Below, in pieces: positions 37,094 to 47,100 of a DNA stretch of 64,000 nt. Location of the stretch: positions 1 through 64,000 of the forward strand of contig CAUVYH020000014.1 of the NCBI GenBank assembly GCA_963556065.3. The letters run 5' to 3'. Numbering within the stretch: position 1 is the first letter of the stretch; every line of letters starts with the position of its first letter. Made by a program: the position numbers and the translations under genes. Source of the DNA: JBAXTE01 sp963556065 (GTDB lineage Bacteria > Bacteroidota > Bacteroidia > Bacteroidales > WCHB1-69). The notes beneath the pieces are model-generated. The model ran no database searches, was not told the origin of the DNA, and saw only the letters and a list, made by a program, of their open reading frames with translations.

Positions 37094-38647
37094 ATGGATC
37101 CAATAAAAATTCTCTGGGTAGATGACGAGATCGATTTACTCACTCCGCATATTATATTTTTAAAACATAAAGGACTCGACGTAATTACCAGTAATAACGG
37201 ATATGAGGCCTTGGCGCTGATCAGAACGGAGCAACCTCAAATCGTGTTTTTAGATGAAAACATGCCCGGGCTATCCGGTTTGGAGACCTTGCAGGAAATC
37301 AATGCCTACGACTCCTATATTCCGGTGGTAATGATTACCAAGAGCGAAGAAGAACATATTATGGATGACGCTTTGGGATCGAATATCGCCGATTATCTAA
37401 TAAAGCCCGTAAACCCCAATCAAATTTACCTGAGTGTAAAAAAGATTATTGAGAACAAGGATCTTATTCACAAAAAAAACACCGAACGTTATCAACGCGA
37501 ATTTCGCAACCTCAGCATGGAGATCATGGATGCCCGTTCGCACGAAGACTGGAGAAAGATATACCTCAAACTGATACAATGGGAGCTTGCACTGGAAAAA
37601 AACACCGATTCCGGGATCAACGAGATTTTAATTCAGCAAAAAGCCGAAGCCAACAAACAATTCGGGAAGTTTATTTCTAAAAACTACACCAACTGGCTCA
37701 ATTCGTCGAGCATCGACAATCCGTTAATGTCCCAAACCCTTCTTAAGGAACGATTGTTTCCACTATTAAGCAAGCATAAGACAACCTTCCTGATTGTAAT
37801 CGATAATCTTCGCTACGACCAATGGAAAGCGATTGAACCTTATTTCAGAGATCTTTACGACGTTTCTTCCGACGAATTGTATTACGCTATTTTACCCACA
37901 GCCACCCAATTTGCCCGCAACGCCTTGTTTTCGGGGCTAATGCCTTCCGAAATCGCAAAAAAATACCCCGAATTATGGATAGACGAAGGCGAAGAAGGCC
38001 ATAAAAACCAATACGAAAGCGAGCTTCTCGGACACTATTTAAAACGCTACGGATTGAACATCAAGCATCATTATGCTAAAGTTTTAAATGCCGATTTCGG
38101 ACGCCGACTTACCGACACCATCCATCAACAAATGAATAACACGCTGAATGTGATCGTTTATAATTTTGTGGATATGCTCTCCCACGCCCGCACCGAGAGC
38201 GATTTAATAAGAGAGCTGGCCGCCGACGAATCGGCTTACCGGTCGGTTACCATGTCGTGGTTCGAACATTCTCCGCTTTACGATTTAATCAAGTACCTGG
38301 CAGAGAAGAAAATACCCATTTGCCTAACTACCGACCACGGTTCCATTTTGGTTAAAAATCCGATTAAAATTATCGGCGACCGCGACACGACGACAAATCT
38401 ACGCTACAAAGAAGGGAAAAGTCTGGAAGTAAGTTCAAAGGAAGTGTTTGAAGTTCACAACCCCGAATCGATTCATTTGCCGAAGAACAGTTTATCCTCT
38501 TCGTATGTGTTTGCTCAAAACGACAACTTTTTTGCTTATCCGAATAACTACAATCACTACGTAAACTACTACAGAAACACGTTTCAACATGGCGGAATAT
38601 CGATGGAAGAGATGCTTGTACCGTTTATCCAATTAATGCCGAAGTAA
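37094..38647 (+). CDS. porX: T9SS regulator PorX (response regulator with PglZ phosphatase domain)
   Basis: The 517-residue protein has a receiver domain (1-120; DDE at 10-12, phospho-acceptor D54 in FLDENMPG, K104). A helical linker follows, then an alkaline phosphatase-like PglZ domain from about residue 205. T271 in PTATQFARNALFSGL is the catalytic nucleophile position described for PorX; metal ligands lie in VIDNLRYDQW and TTDHGS. PorX regulates type IX secretion together with PorY and a sigma factor. This fits the T9SS sorting domain seen in the gene at 5808. Highest GC of its neighbourhood. Confidence 0.95.
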   Translation: MDPIKILWVDDEIDLLTPHIIFLKHKGLDVITSNNGYEALALIRTEQPQIVFLDENMPGLSGLETLQEINAYDSYIPVVMITKSEEEHIMDDALGSNIADYLIKPVNPNQIYLSVKKIIENKDLIHKKNTERYQREFRNLSMEIMDARSHEDWRKIYLKLIQWELALEKNTDSGINEILIQQKAEANKQFGKFISKNYTNWLNSSSIDNPLMSQTLLKERLFPLLSKHKTTFLIVIDNLRYDQWKAIEPYFRDLYDVSSDELYYAILPTATQFARNALFSGLMPSEIAKKYPELWIDEGEEGHKNQYESELLGHYLKRYGLNIKHHYAKVLNADFGRRLTDTIHQQMNNTLNVIVYNFVDMLSHARTESDLIRELAADESAYRSVTMSWFEHSPLYDLIKYLAEKKIPICLTTDHGSILVKNPIKIIGDRDTTTNLRYKEGKSLEVSSKEVFEVHNPESIHLPKNSLSSSYVFAQNDNFFAYPNNYNHYVNYYRNTFQHGGISMEEMLVPFIQLMPK

Positions 38648-38675
38648 ATGAGTTATGAGTTATGAGTTATGAGTT
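38648..38675. repeat. Four tandem copies of a 7-bp unit
   Basis: ATGAGTT is repeated four times directly after the porX stop codon. Short tandem runs like this are typical VNTR-type sequence. Confidence 0.8.
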
Positions 38676-38691
38676 GCGCATCCCGAATTTT

Positions 38692-38757
38692 AAAAAATCT
38701 ATGATTTTTGTAAAAATTCGTGGATCCTCGAAAAATCACAAAAATCATAGATTTTTT
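38692..38757. repeat. Long perfect hairpin (20-bp stem) between porX and tsaE
   Basis: 38692-38711 is the exact reverse complement of 38738-38757, loop 26 bases; the flanks (CCCGAA before, TTCGGG after) extend the palindrome. The T-run after the right arm means it could end porX transcription; its size and flanks also suit a mobile palindromic element. Confidence 0.7.
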
Positions 38758-38926
38758 ATTTTTCGGGATCCATAAAGTCGAAAGGTTATAAAGTTCATAA
38801 AGCCTCGGAAAATGATGAAATCAAAGATTTCTGGTTAGTTGCAAAGCATGTACAAGTAAACGAGTTATCAGTGAACAAGTCCCGGAGGGACACAAGAAAA
38901 AATTATAATAAAAATAGTTGCGTTTC

Positions 38927-39340
38927 ATGAATCAATACCTTTGTAAGAATCTTGATGAGTTAAAAACAATTGCACAAGCGCTGATTGAAAGCCACCCAAA
39001 CGATCGATTATTTGCATTCCGTGGACAAATGGGTGCCGGAAAGACCACCTTTATTAAAGCTGTTTGTTCCTTTTTGGGTTGTTCGGAACCTGTAACCAGC
39101 CCTACCTTTGCCATTGTAAACGAATATCAGGGCACCGTAGGAACCGTTTACCACTTCGATTTTTATCGTCTGAAGAATAGTGCCGAAGCATTAAATATCG
39201 GTTACGAAGAGTATGTTTATAGTGGAGATTACTGTTTGATGGAGTGGCCCGAAGTGGTTGAAGACATTTTACCGAAAAATACGGTGGAAGTTAAAATTAG
39301 CGTTGATGAATCAACAAATTTTCGTACATTTACATTCTAA
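38927..39340 (+). CDS. tsaE: tRNA threonylcarbamoyladenosine synthesis ATPase TsaE
   Basis: A 137-residue protein with the P-loop GQMGAGKTTF near residue 32, followed by TSPTFAIVNEY and the conserved HFDFYRL, then MEWPE. This is the full TsaE pattern. TsaE works with TsaB and TsaD in making t6A37 of tRNA. A TTG at 38918 would add three residues; the ATG is preferred. Eleven bases separate it from the next gene. Confidence 0.95.
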   Translation: MNQYLCKNLDELKTIAQALIESHPNDRLFAFRGQMGAGKTTFIKAVCSFLGCSEPVTSPTFAIVNEYQGTVGTVYHFDFYRLKNSAEALNIGYEEYVYSGDYCLMEWPEVVEDILPKNTVEVKISVDESTNFRTFTF

Positions 39341-39351
39341 AATGTAGCAGT

Positions 39352-40572
39352 ATGAATTCGACACAAAACAATTATATCAATTTGAGTGAAAGCGGGTTAC
39401 TACCTCAGGAAGAGTTGCTGGATATTAAAAAAAGCAACCTGCAAATGGTTATCGGAGTGCTTAAAGAAACTTGTGATAGCGAGCACCGGGTTGCATTGGT
39501 GCCGGAGGCCGTTAATCTACTGGTTCGAAACGGGTACCGCATCTTAATAGAATCGAATGCCGGCATGCAAGCTCATTTTTCCAATCAGGAATATGTGGAA
39601 GCCGGTGCCGATATCGTGGAGAATTCAGGTTCCATTTTTGCAAACTCCGATATCCTTTTACGAATTTCTCCGCTGTCTTATTCCGAAGTCGATTTGCTCA
39701 AACAGAACCAAACTATTATTTCGGCACTTCATCCCACTACACAAACGCAGGAATATTTTAAGAAACTTGCCGAAAAGAAAGCAATTGCAATTGCATTCGA
39801 ACTCGTTCAAGATCAGTCGAATTCATATCCTATTGTTCGCGCCGTGAGCGAAATTGCCGGCAATACGTCCATTTTAATTGCCGCACAGTATCTCTCTGAT
39901 ATAAAATACGGCAAAGGCAACATGTTGGGCGGATTTTCGGGAATTACCCCCACCGAAGTGGTGATTTTAGGTGCCGGAACCGTTGGGGAATATGCCGCAA
40001 GAGCAGCCATGGGCCTTGGTGCCATGGTTAAGATTTTCGACAATAACATCTATAAGCTCCGCCGATTACAAGAGAATCTGAATGCCCGGGTTTTTACTTC
40101 GATTATACAACCGAAAATTTTATTAAAATCGCTACGGACCGCACATGTTTTAATCGGAGCCATTCATAGCAACCACGGCTTGTCGCCGGTTGTGGTTTCC
40201 GAAGAAATGGTTCAGGAGATGAAATCCTGCTCTGTGATTATCGATGTAAGCATCGACCAGGGCGGATGTATTGCCACATCGCACCCCACCACCCATTCCG
40301 ATCCCGTGTTTCAGTATGCCGGAATCACCCACTACTGTGTTCCCAATATCGCCTCGCGGGTGCCTCATACCGCCTCGTATGCGCTCAGCAACTACCTGGC
40401 TCCCATTGTGCTTAATATTTGTGAAGCCGGGGGTACGGAATGGTTTATTAAATCCGATCCGTATTTCAGAAAAGGAATATACGTTTTCAAAGGGTTTTTC
40501 ACCAACCGGGTAATCTGCGAAATGTATCAGTTACCGCATCAGGACATCGATTTGATAACTTATTCGTGGTAG
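39352..40572 (+). CDS. ald: Alanine dehydrogenase / PNT-like dehydrogenase
   Basis: The 406-residue protein follows the alanine dehydrogenase/transhydrogenase family: IGVLKETCDSEHRVALVPEAV near residue 34, the Rossmann loop ILGAGTVGEYAARAAMGLGA near 205, VIIDVSIDQGGC near 297, and HYCVPNIASRVPHTAS. An extra 30 residues at the N-terminus precede the core. It probably converts L-alanine and pyruvate with NAD. Saccharopine-type activity cannot be excluded from sequence alone. Confidence 0.88.
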   Translation: MNSTQNNYINLSESGLLPQEELLDIKKSNLQMVIGVLKETCDSEHRVALVPEAVNLLVRNGYRILIESNAGMQAHFSNQEYVEAGADIVENSGSIFANSDILLRISPLSYSEVDLLKQNQTIISALHPTTQTQEYFKKLAEKKAIAIAFELVQDQSNSYPIVRAVSEIAGNTSILIAAQYLSDIKYGKGNMLGGFSGITPTEVVILGAGTVGEYAARAAMGLGAMVKIFDNNIYKLRRLQENLNARVFTSIIQPKILLKSLRTAHVLIGAIHSNHGLSPVVVSEEMVQEMKSCSVIIDVSIDQGGCIATSHPTTHSDPVFQYAGITHYCVPNIASRVPHTASYALSNYLAPIVLNICEAGGTEWFIKSDPYFRKGIYVFKGFFTNRVICEMYQLPHQDIDLITYSW

Positions 40573-41101
40573 TAACACTCCAGCAATATCTTGTAATAAA
40601 TTCATTACCTGCGCTTTGTCATTTCGAGCCATAGCAAGAAACAACACTGGCAATCAATTAGTTACAATTGATTTAGCTTGCGAAGTAAAAAATTCACCGA
40701 AGTATTGTTGCAATAAACCTGAATATTTATTAACCCACTCAATCAAGTTTAACGTTTTTGTGAATTAAAAAACAAGAATATTTATCGTATTATTCTGTAA
40801 ATCAAAATCATCCTATCTAAAATACAAAAGCTTTTAATCGGTTTTCTATTTTTTTGCTTGGCTATTGACACTTTTTTCTTGACACGCCTGAGGGCCACAG
40901 AAGATGAAGCTTTTTTTGAAGATTTAGAGCTACGCAGTGTATAAAAATATTTTGCACAAATTCAGGTTTTTACTAAAACGCCCAACCAGAAATTGCACTT
41001 TTAAACCCCACACTCCACCGAAACACCAAGGTTCTATCCCGAACCGATTTCCATTTTTATTTTTTCCAAAAAACACAACGCCCCCCAGCAATGATAAAAC
41101 A
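40573..41101. other. Gap between ald and CRISPR array (distal end of the array)
   Basis: No convincing gene, terminator or cas gene. Apparent open frames here run into the repeats and are not credible. This is the trailer side of the array, judging by repeat decay. Confidence 0.5.
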
Positions 41102-41252
41102 GTTGTTTTCACCCTTCAAAATAAGAGCAGTTACAACTGTGGTTTAAAAAAATCTAAAGCTAGAAGAGTTGTTTTTACCCGTCAAAATACCGGCAGTTAC
41201 AACTTGCTGTTGCGAAATCATCAACGACGTGGAGTTGTTTTTACCCTCCAAA

Positions 41253-41337
41253 ACAATGGAAAGAGTTTAGTTGCCATCCCGCAGGCGGGCTACTTCGCTA
41301 AAATAGTCCACCGGACTATTTCTTTACGCTCGTCCCT
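41253..41337. mobile_element. 85-bp palindromic element inside CRISPR repeat (copy 1)
   Basis: It splits the repeat at 41234-41362 after base 19. The same 8 bases (CCTCCAAA) stand at both sides, at 41245-41252 and 41338-41345, as a target duplication. Inside are two hairpins: CCCGC-AG-GCGGG (41278-41289) and AAATAGTCC-ACC-GGACTATTT (41301-41321). No coding capacity; it looks like a REP- or MITE-type element. Confidence 0.8.
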
Positions 41338-41807
41338 CCTCCAAACTGAGAGCAGTTACAACGTGCTCATCGATTTATATGGAAATGGTTTCGTTGTTTT
41401 TACCCTCCAAACTGAGAGCAGTTACAACCTTTTATGATGATGCCATTAATATCTGACAGTTGTTTTTACCCTTCAAAATAAGAGCAGTTACAACTCAAAA
41501 CACTTGAAGAAGTTACCGCCTTCTGTTGTTTTTACCCTTCAAAATAAGAGCAGTTACAACTTTAAAGAATTCGAGTTGCAAGGAACTCAGGTTGTTTTTA
41601 CCCTTCAAAATAAGAGCAGTTACAACACGGCAACAATAGAGTCACTTGGAATACCAGTTGTTTTTACCCTTCAAAACAAGGGCAGTCACAACGAAATCAA
41701 AATTGTGGATATGGTTGGCAGAGTTGTTTTTACCCTTCAAAACAAGGGCAGTCACAACAATTTCCTACTAAAGAATGGAGTGGACCACGTTGTTTTTACC
41801 CTTCAAA

Positions 41808-41892
41808 ACAATGGAAAGAGTTTAGTTGCCATCCCGCAGGCGGGCTACTTCGCTAAAATAGTCCACCGGACTATTTCTTTACGCTCGTCCCT
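41808..41892. mobile_element. 85-bp palindromic element inside CRISPR repeat (copy 2)
   Basis: Same internal sequence as copy 1, but both 8-base flanks are CCTTCAAA, the variant of this particular repeat. The repeat continues with the ATAAGAG form. This argues for a separate insertion rather than copying from copy 1. Confidence 0.8.
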
Positions 41893-41966
41893 CCTTCAAA
41901 ATAAGAGCAGTTACAACTAATGTAACTAATATGATGTGTGATGTTTTGTTGTTTTTACCCTTCAAA

Positions 41967-42050
41967 GAATCGAAAGAGTTTCGGTGCCATCCCGCAGGCG
42001 GGCTACTTCGCTAAAATAGTCCACCGGACTATTTCTTTACGCTCGTCCCT
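41967..42050. mobile_element. 84-bp palindromic element inside CRISPR repeat (copy 3)
   Basis: A diverged version (left end GAATCGAAAGAG, then TTTCGGTG in place of TTTAGTTG), one base shorter. Flanks are CCTTCAAA on both sides; the repeat then continues with the CTGAGAG form. Confidence 0.78.
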
Positions 42051-42320
42051 CCTTCAAACTGAGAGCAGTTACAACCTGATGCTACAAAACCCAACACGTT
42101 AAGTGTTGCTTTTACCCTTCAAACTGAGAGCAGTTACAACGGCGATGATGAAAAGAATTAACTGTAAATAGTTGCTTTTACCCTTCAAACTGAGAGCAGT
42201 TACAACATTAACCAGTGGTAGTTCTCCAAGAAAAGGTTGCTTTTACCCTTCAAACTGAGAGCAGTTACAACCAATAGGAAAATAGGAAGTTATTGTTTAA
42301 CGTTGTTTTTACCCTCCAAA

Positions 42321-42405
42321 AAAATTAAAAGAGTTTCGGTGCCATCCCACAGGCGGGCTACTTCGCTAAAATAGTCCACCGGACTATTTTTTTACGCTCG
42401 TCCCT
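42321..42405. mobile_element. 85-bp palindromic element inside CRISPR repeat (copy 4)
   Basis: The most diverged version (AAAATTAAAAGAG at the left end, CCCAC in place of CCCGC). The flanks differ: CCTCCAAA left, CCTTCAAA right, so this copy has probably recombined after insertion. Confidence 0.75.
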
Positions 42406-42545
42406 CCTTCAAAATAAGAGCAGTTACAACACGGGGTGAGTATATCCGAAAGAGGCAGAAGTTGTTTTTACCTCCAAAAATGAATGCAATTACAACAGTG
42501 GTCGTATCATTTACATGGATGACCTAGTTGTTTTTACCCTCCAAA

Positions 42546-42630
42546 ACAATGGAAAGAGTTTAGTTGCCATCCCGCAGGCGGGCTACTTCGCTAAAATAGT
42601 CCACCGGACTATTTCTTTACGCTCGTCCCT
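42546..42630. mobile_element. 85-bp palindromic element inside CRISPR repeat (copy 5)
   Basis: Identical in type to copy 1, with CCTCCAAA on both sides, and followed by the same spacer as copy 1. Copies 1 and 5 thus come from an internal duplication of a repeat-spacer block. Confidence 0.8.
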
Positions 42631-43969
42631 CCTCCAAACTGAGAGCAGTTACAACGTGCTCATCGATTTATATGGAAATGGTTTCGTTGTTTTTACCCTC
42701 CAAACTGAGAGCAGTCACAACCATGACAGCGTAATTGTTTCTCAAAGAGGAGTTGTTTTTACCCTCCAAACTGAGAGCAGTCACAACCATCGACCATCTG
42801 GGATATGGTTTTAGCATGTTGTTTTTACCCTCCAAACTGAGAGCAGTCACAACAAATTAAGCGCATTAAATACCTCGAGGCAGTTGTTTTTACCCTCCAA
42901 ACTGAGAGCAGTCACAACGTCCGGATATGTTAGATTTGCCACAAAAACGTTGTTTTTACCCTCCAAACTGAGAGCAGTCACAACTGGAATGGAAAAATGT
43001 TTTAAAGTAATATCGTTGTTTTTACCCTCCAAACTGAGAGCAGTCACAACAATCAAGTATTAGCTTATGCTGCATCATTGTTGTTTTTACCCTCCAAACT
43101 GAGAGCAGTCACAACCGAGAATCAAATCGTTATTCGGGGTTCGTGTTGTTTTTACCCTCCAAACTGAGAGCAGTCACAACTTTCAAGTTATCAATAAAAA
43201 TATCAATATTGTTGTTTTTACCCTCCAAACTGAGAGCAGTCACAACATATCAGGCTCGAATAAGCATAGACCAAAAGTTGTTTTTACCCTCCAAACTGAG
43301 AGCAGTCACAACGGCAGCCACCCCAGTGTATGACGTTGCGTAGTTGTTTTTACCCTCCAAACTGAGAGCAGTCACAACCAGGATTAAGGATAAAAAAACA
43401 GGCTTACAGTTGTTTTTACCCTCCAAACTGAGAGCAGTCACAACAATTGCTCATTTTTAGAAGACAATGAGTGGGTTGTTTTTACCCTCCAAACTGAGAG
43501 CAGTCACAACGCAATGAGCGATTTTAAAGAGTTCCTACAAGTTGTTTTTACCCTCCAAACTGAGAGCAGTCACAACCTTGAAAAGAATTTTCACATAGAC
43601 CACATGTTGTTTTTACCCTCCAAACTGAGAGCAGTCACAACGAACGATTGGGATAACAACGACATCTATACGTTGTTTTTACCCTCCAAACTGAGAGCAG
43701 TCACAACTATGTACTTCAAAAAATCAAAGCACGTCCGTTGTTTTTACCCTCCAAACTGAGAGCAGTCACAACTGGATAAGGAATAATTCAATTATTAGAA
43801 TGTTGTTTTTACCCTCCAAACTGAGAGCAGTCACAACAGGCAACATCATCAACAAATCCCTCGGGCTGTTGTTTTTACCCTCCAAACTGAGAGCAGTCAC
43901 AACTACAGCCCCAATTAACTATACCACGTGTTAGTTGTTTTTACCCTCCAAACTGAGAGCAGTCACAAC

Positions 43970-44122
43970 ATACTGTTGCCAACCGCCTCATTATCTGAGG
44001 GTAAACCCGTGTATTTCCGAAGAAAAAACGGGAAATATCTTAGTATTACCACTTTGCAAAGATAATTTTTTTAATCGGTTTTCAGGATGTCAAAGAACTT
44101 AGGTTCACATGGTATTTTACAG
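43970..44122 (-). promoter_or_regulatory. CRISPR leader with -7 box at 44057-44064
   Basis: The 153 bases between the cas13b stop and the first repeat. On the minus strand TATCTTTG (44057-44064) fits the Bacteroidota -7 box; a TTTGAC lies 26 bases upstream, wider than ideal. Transcription would start near 44050 and enter the array after about 80 bases. The array therefore seems to have its own promoter, separate from cas13b. Confidence 0.5.
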
Positions 44123-47100
44123 CTAATTATTTATTATCTCCATAAAATATTTTTCCTCCGCATCTTTTGTTTTCTTCTTACTATCTTTCTCTTTTGAATC
44201 GAAATAATCATTGTGTATCGAGTGTAAAAACACATTACAAACCATTTTGGAGGATTTACTTAATTTAAAATAAGAAGTAGGTTGCTCTTTTATGGCTTCG
44301 TTTGATATAAATTTTTGTTCAATTTCTTTTATTACATCTTCGTAACTCCGAGCAGGTATTCCAAAATGAAATGCTTTGTTTCTGGTTTCATAATCGAAAA
44401 ATATTTTTAATTTTTCAATTTCGTGATACGTAATTCTGTTTTCTTTCAATATTGTCATTTTATCTTTAAAAACGAAGTAACCTTCCATGTGCAAAGTAAG
44501 ATTGGTAAACTTAACCGAATTTGAAACAATATGCCCTTCAATTTTCGTCAGACCATCTAATGATAATACTTTATCATAAATATTCTTTGTAAAATCATAA
44601 TACACAGCCCTTATATCCTTGTGATTCTTTACTTTTTCGAGATAAACCACTATATCTGAAAGGAAACTACCATCAAACCTTCCTTCTTTCCATACTTTAT
44701 GCCTTATCAGTCCGGTATAATTATCTATCTTCTTAAAAGGAACTTCCAATTTATATAAATGGCGATTGTTTTTGTCCTTGATATCAAAAACAACATTTTG
44801 GGTCATGATTTCGACGATATTTGTTCTTGCGGTTTGGCAAACAGTCTTGTCTTTGTTTAAATATTTCATCGCCATTTCGTATAACAAACAATCTTCTAAT
44901 TTTACTTCTTTTAGTTTATCGTACAACTTACCATGTGCCTTGTATTCAGATTTCTCCAATGTTTTTTTATAGTAATATACATCAATTAAATATTGCTCAT
45001 TAATAGATGATTTATGTTGGAATTTGGGGGCAAGATAATTTTCATTCTTCAAAAAAGCAATAAAATGAGAAATATTTATGTAAAACATTTGATCGTTAAA
45101 GAAATGCTCATAGTTTTCTAATAAGTATTTTCCTTCAATATTCCTTATGGGATCTTTCTTTTTCAACCATTCTTCATACTTTCTTTTTGTTTTGTCGTAT
45201 AATTGGTCTAATGATCCACAACTTTCAAAAAGAATTTTGAATTCATTATTATCAAAAAAACCTTTATTATCCAACATATCATTAAGATAATCTTTGTAAT
45301 TGGCTACCTCATCAAATGCAAACATAAACCGTGAAAAGTCATTAAATTCCTCTTTTGTAATATGGTAGCGTTTGTGGTGTTGACCCGAAAAGGCGATTTG
45401 TTCTTGATAACTTTGCTTGAAATACATCCAATGCCAAGCTTTACGAATAAATTGAAGCTTAAATTGTTTTCCTTTATTTCTTTTAATAAAATCGTCGTAA
45501 TTGCCCTCCTTTTTGGCTTTTGTCAATAGATTTCCATATCTTTCTTCACTTTCGTTTGCTTTTTTCAACAAAAGAGCTAAAGTATTGATCTCAGTTTCTT
45601 CATTTGCATTTGCAGGCAAATAGTTATGTAAAAGGCGTTTAGGCAACAATTTTTTGAAAGCGATTTTTTCATCTCGGGTAATGCTATTTTGTTGTGATAA
45701 CACCAGCTTGCTTTGGTTAAACTCTTTTTGATGTTCAAAATAATATTTTTGCAACATTTCTTTCCCTATATTTTCAATTTTATCAGAAAACAAGGCATGT
45801 TCCAATAAAAAGGCCATCAAACCACGTTGAATGGAAACTATTTTATTATTTCCATTCGCAAGGTTTAGCTTCACTTGAATCGCATTGTTCTCAATTACAA
45901 ATGGAGTGTCCCAACCAGGAAATTTATTCAAATGATTCCGAAAAGTTGTAAAATGCACTAATTTTCCCTGATGATATTTCAGCTTATCGTATTCCTTTTT
46001 TGTCAGTGTTTCTTTTAATTTATCCAATTCGTTGTTTTGTTCATCTGTAGTATAAAAACAGTATGTTTTAAATTGAGCATCCGCTCCAAAGTAATTATTT
46101 TCCGCTAAATATCTTGTTGCAAAATCCATGAATCGATCTTGATTTCTACCATAAGAAACAAAAAGCAAGTTCTTTTCGATACGAGTTTTCAACTTCTCAG
46201 TAATTGGATTTGGATTGTTTTCTGATTCCAGTTCACGAATATTTCGTATCGTTTTATCTATTTCTTTTTCGTTTCTTTTTCTGCTTGACTCCAGCTTCAA
46301 TAATTTTTCATGCGCACCTTTTAGTTCCGGACATACATTTATTTCGTAGTTAAAAACATCAATTTCTTTATTTGTGAATGACATTTTTATGTATTCCTTT
46401 TTGATACTTTCCCCAAAATATTTTCTACCCCATATCTGATACTTAGCAAATACTAAAAAACGTTCATTGCCTGAAAAAGTCGGATAAGAACGTTTAATTT
46501 CCATATCGATAATTTCCTTCTTCAACTTATCCGTCATAACCGGGAGTTTGGATTCCAACTCTATCTCCTTATTCCATGCGGTAGGATAACGGTTCAGGTA
46601 TTGAACAATATCTCTGAAAATCACCAAGTTCTTTTCTTCACTATTAATATCCTGACTAGTTAGCTTTTTTGAGAAAAATGAAAAGATATTTTTTTTACTT
46701 CTATGCTTCTTGTCATCATTCAATTTAAACCCTTTTATCTTAGAAATCAACTGATTCGCTTCACTTTTATATAAAAACATTGAAAGCAAAAACAAACAAG
46801 CATAAAAAGACAAATATCTACCGGTCGTAATTTTGAAAATTGAATGCGAATCGAATAGTTTCCAATCAAAATCTTCATTTACATCAACAAAAAGTAAGGC
46901 TTCAATTGCCTCATCTTTTGAAAGCGTCTTATAATAATCCCTTACAGCGATGTATCCATTCAATTTTTCCTGGGCTTCTGGGCTTAGGTTCTTATTTGGA
47001 TTGTTTAACGTATAAAACTTCTCATGTAAAAAAGCCACAAACTCCTTATCAGGATTCGGCTTCTCTTTAAAATCTATATATGAAATCTCTTTCTCTTTTA

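Larger units (their letters stand above)
41102..43969 (-). CRISPR. Type VI-B CRISPR array, 37 repeats and 36 spacers
   Basis: Repeats are 36 bp and begin GTTGTTTTTACCC on the plus strand and end CAGTCACAAC; spacers are 29-30 nt. Read on the minus strand the repeat (GTTGTGACTGCTCTC... AAAAACAAC) closely resembles the repeat of Bergeyella Cas13b, so the array is read toward lower coordinates. Repeats from 42686 to 43969 (20 copies) are uniform while those near 41102 are degenerate, placing the leader at the 43969 end and the oldest spacers at the left. Inferred crRNA hairpin: CUCUC pairing with GAGGG, plus an outer GUUGU/ACAAC stem. Five repeats carry an insert (41234, 41789, 41948, 42302, 42527). 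The spacers at 41363 and 42656 are identical. Confidence 0.97.

Noticed and set aside
40937..43759. Open frames running through the CRISPR array on both strands
   Set aside because: Repeat plus spacer is 66 bases, a multiple of three, so frames stay open by periodicity. The translations are just repeats of the same peptide with spacers between.
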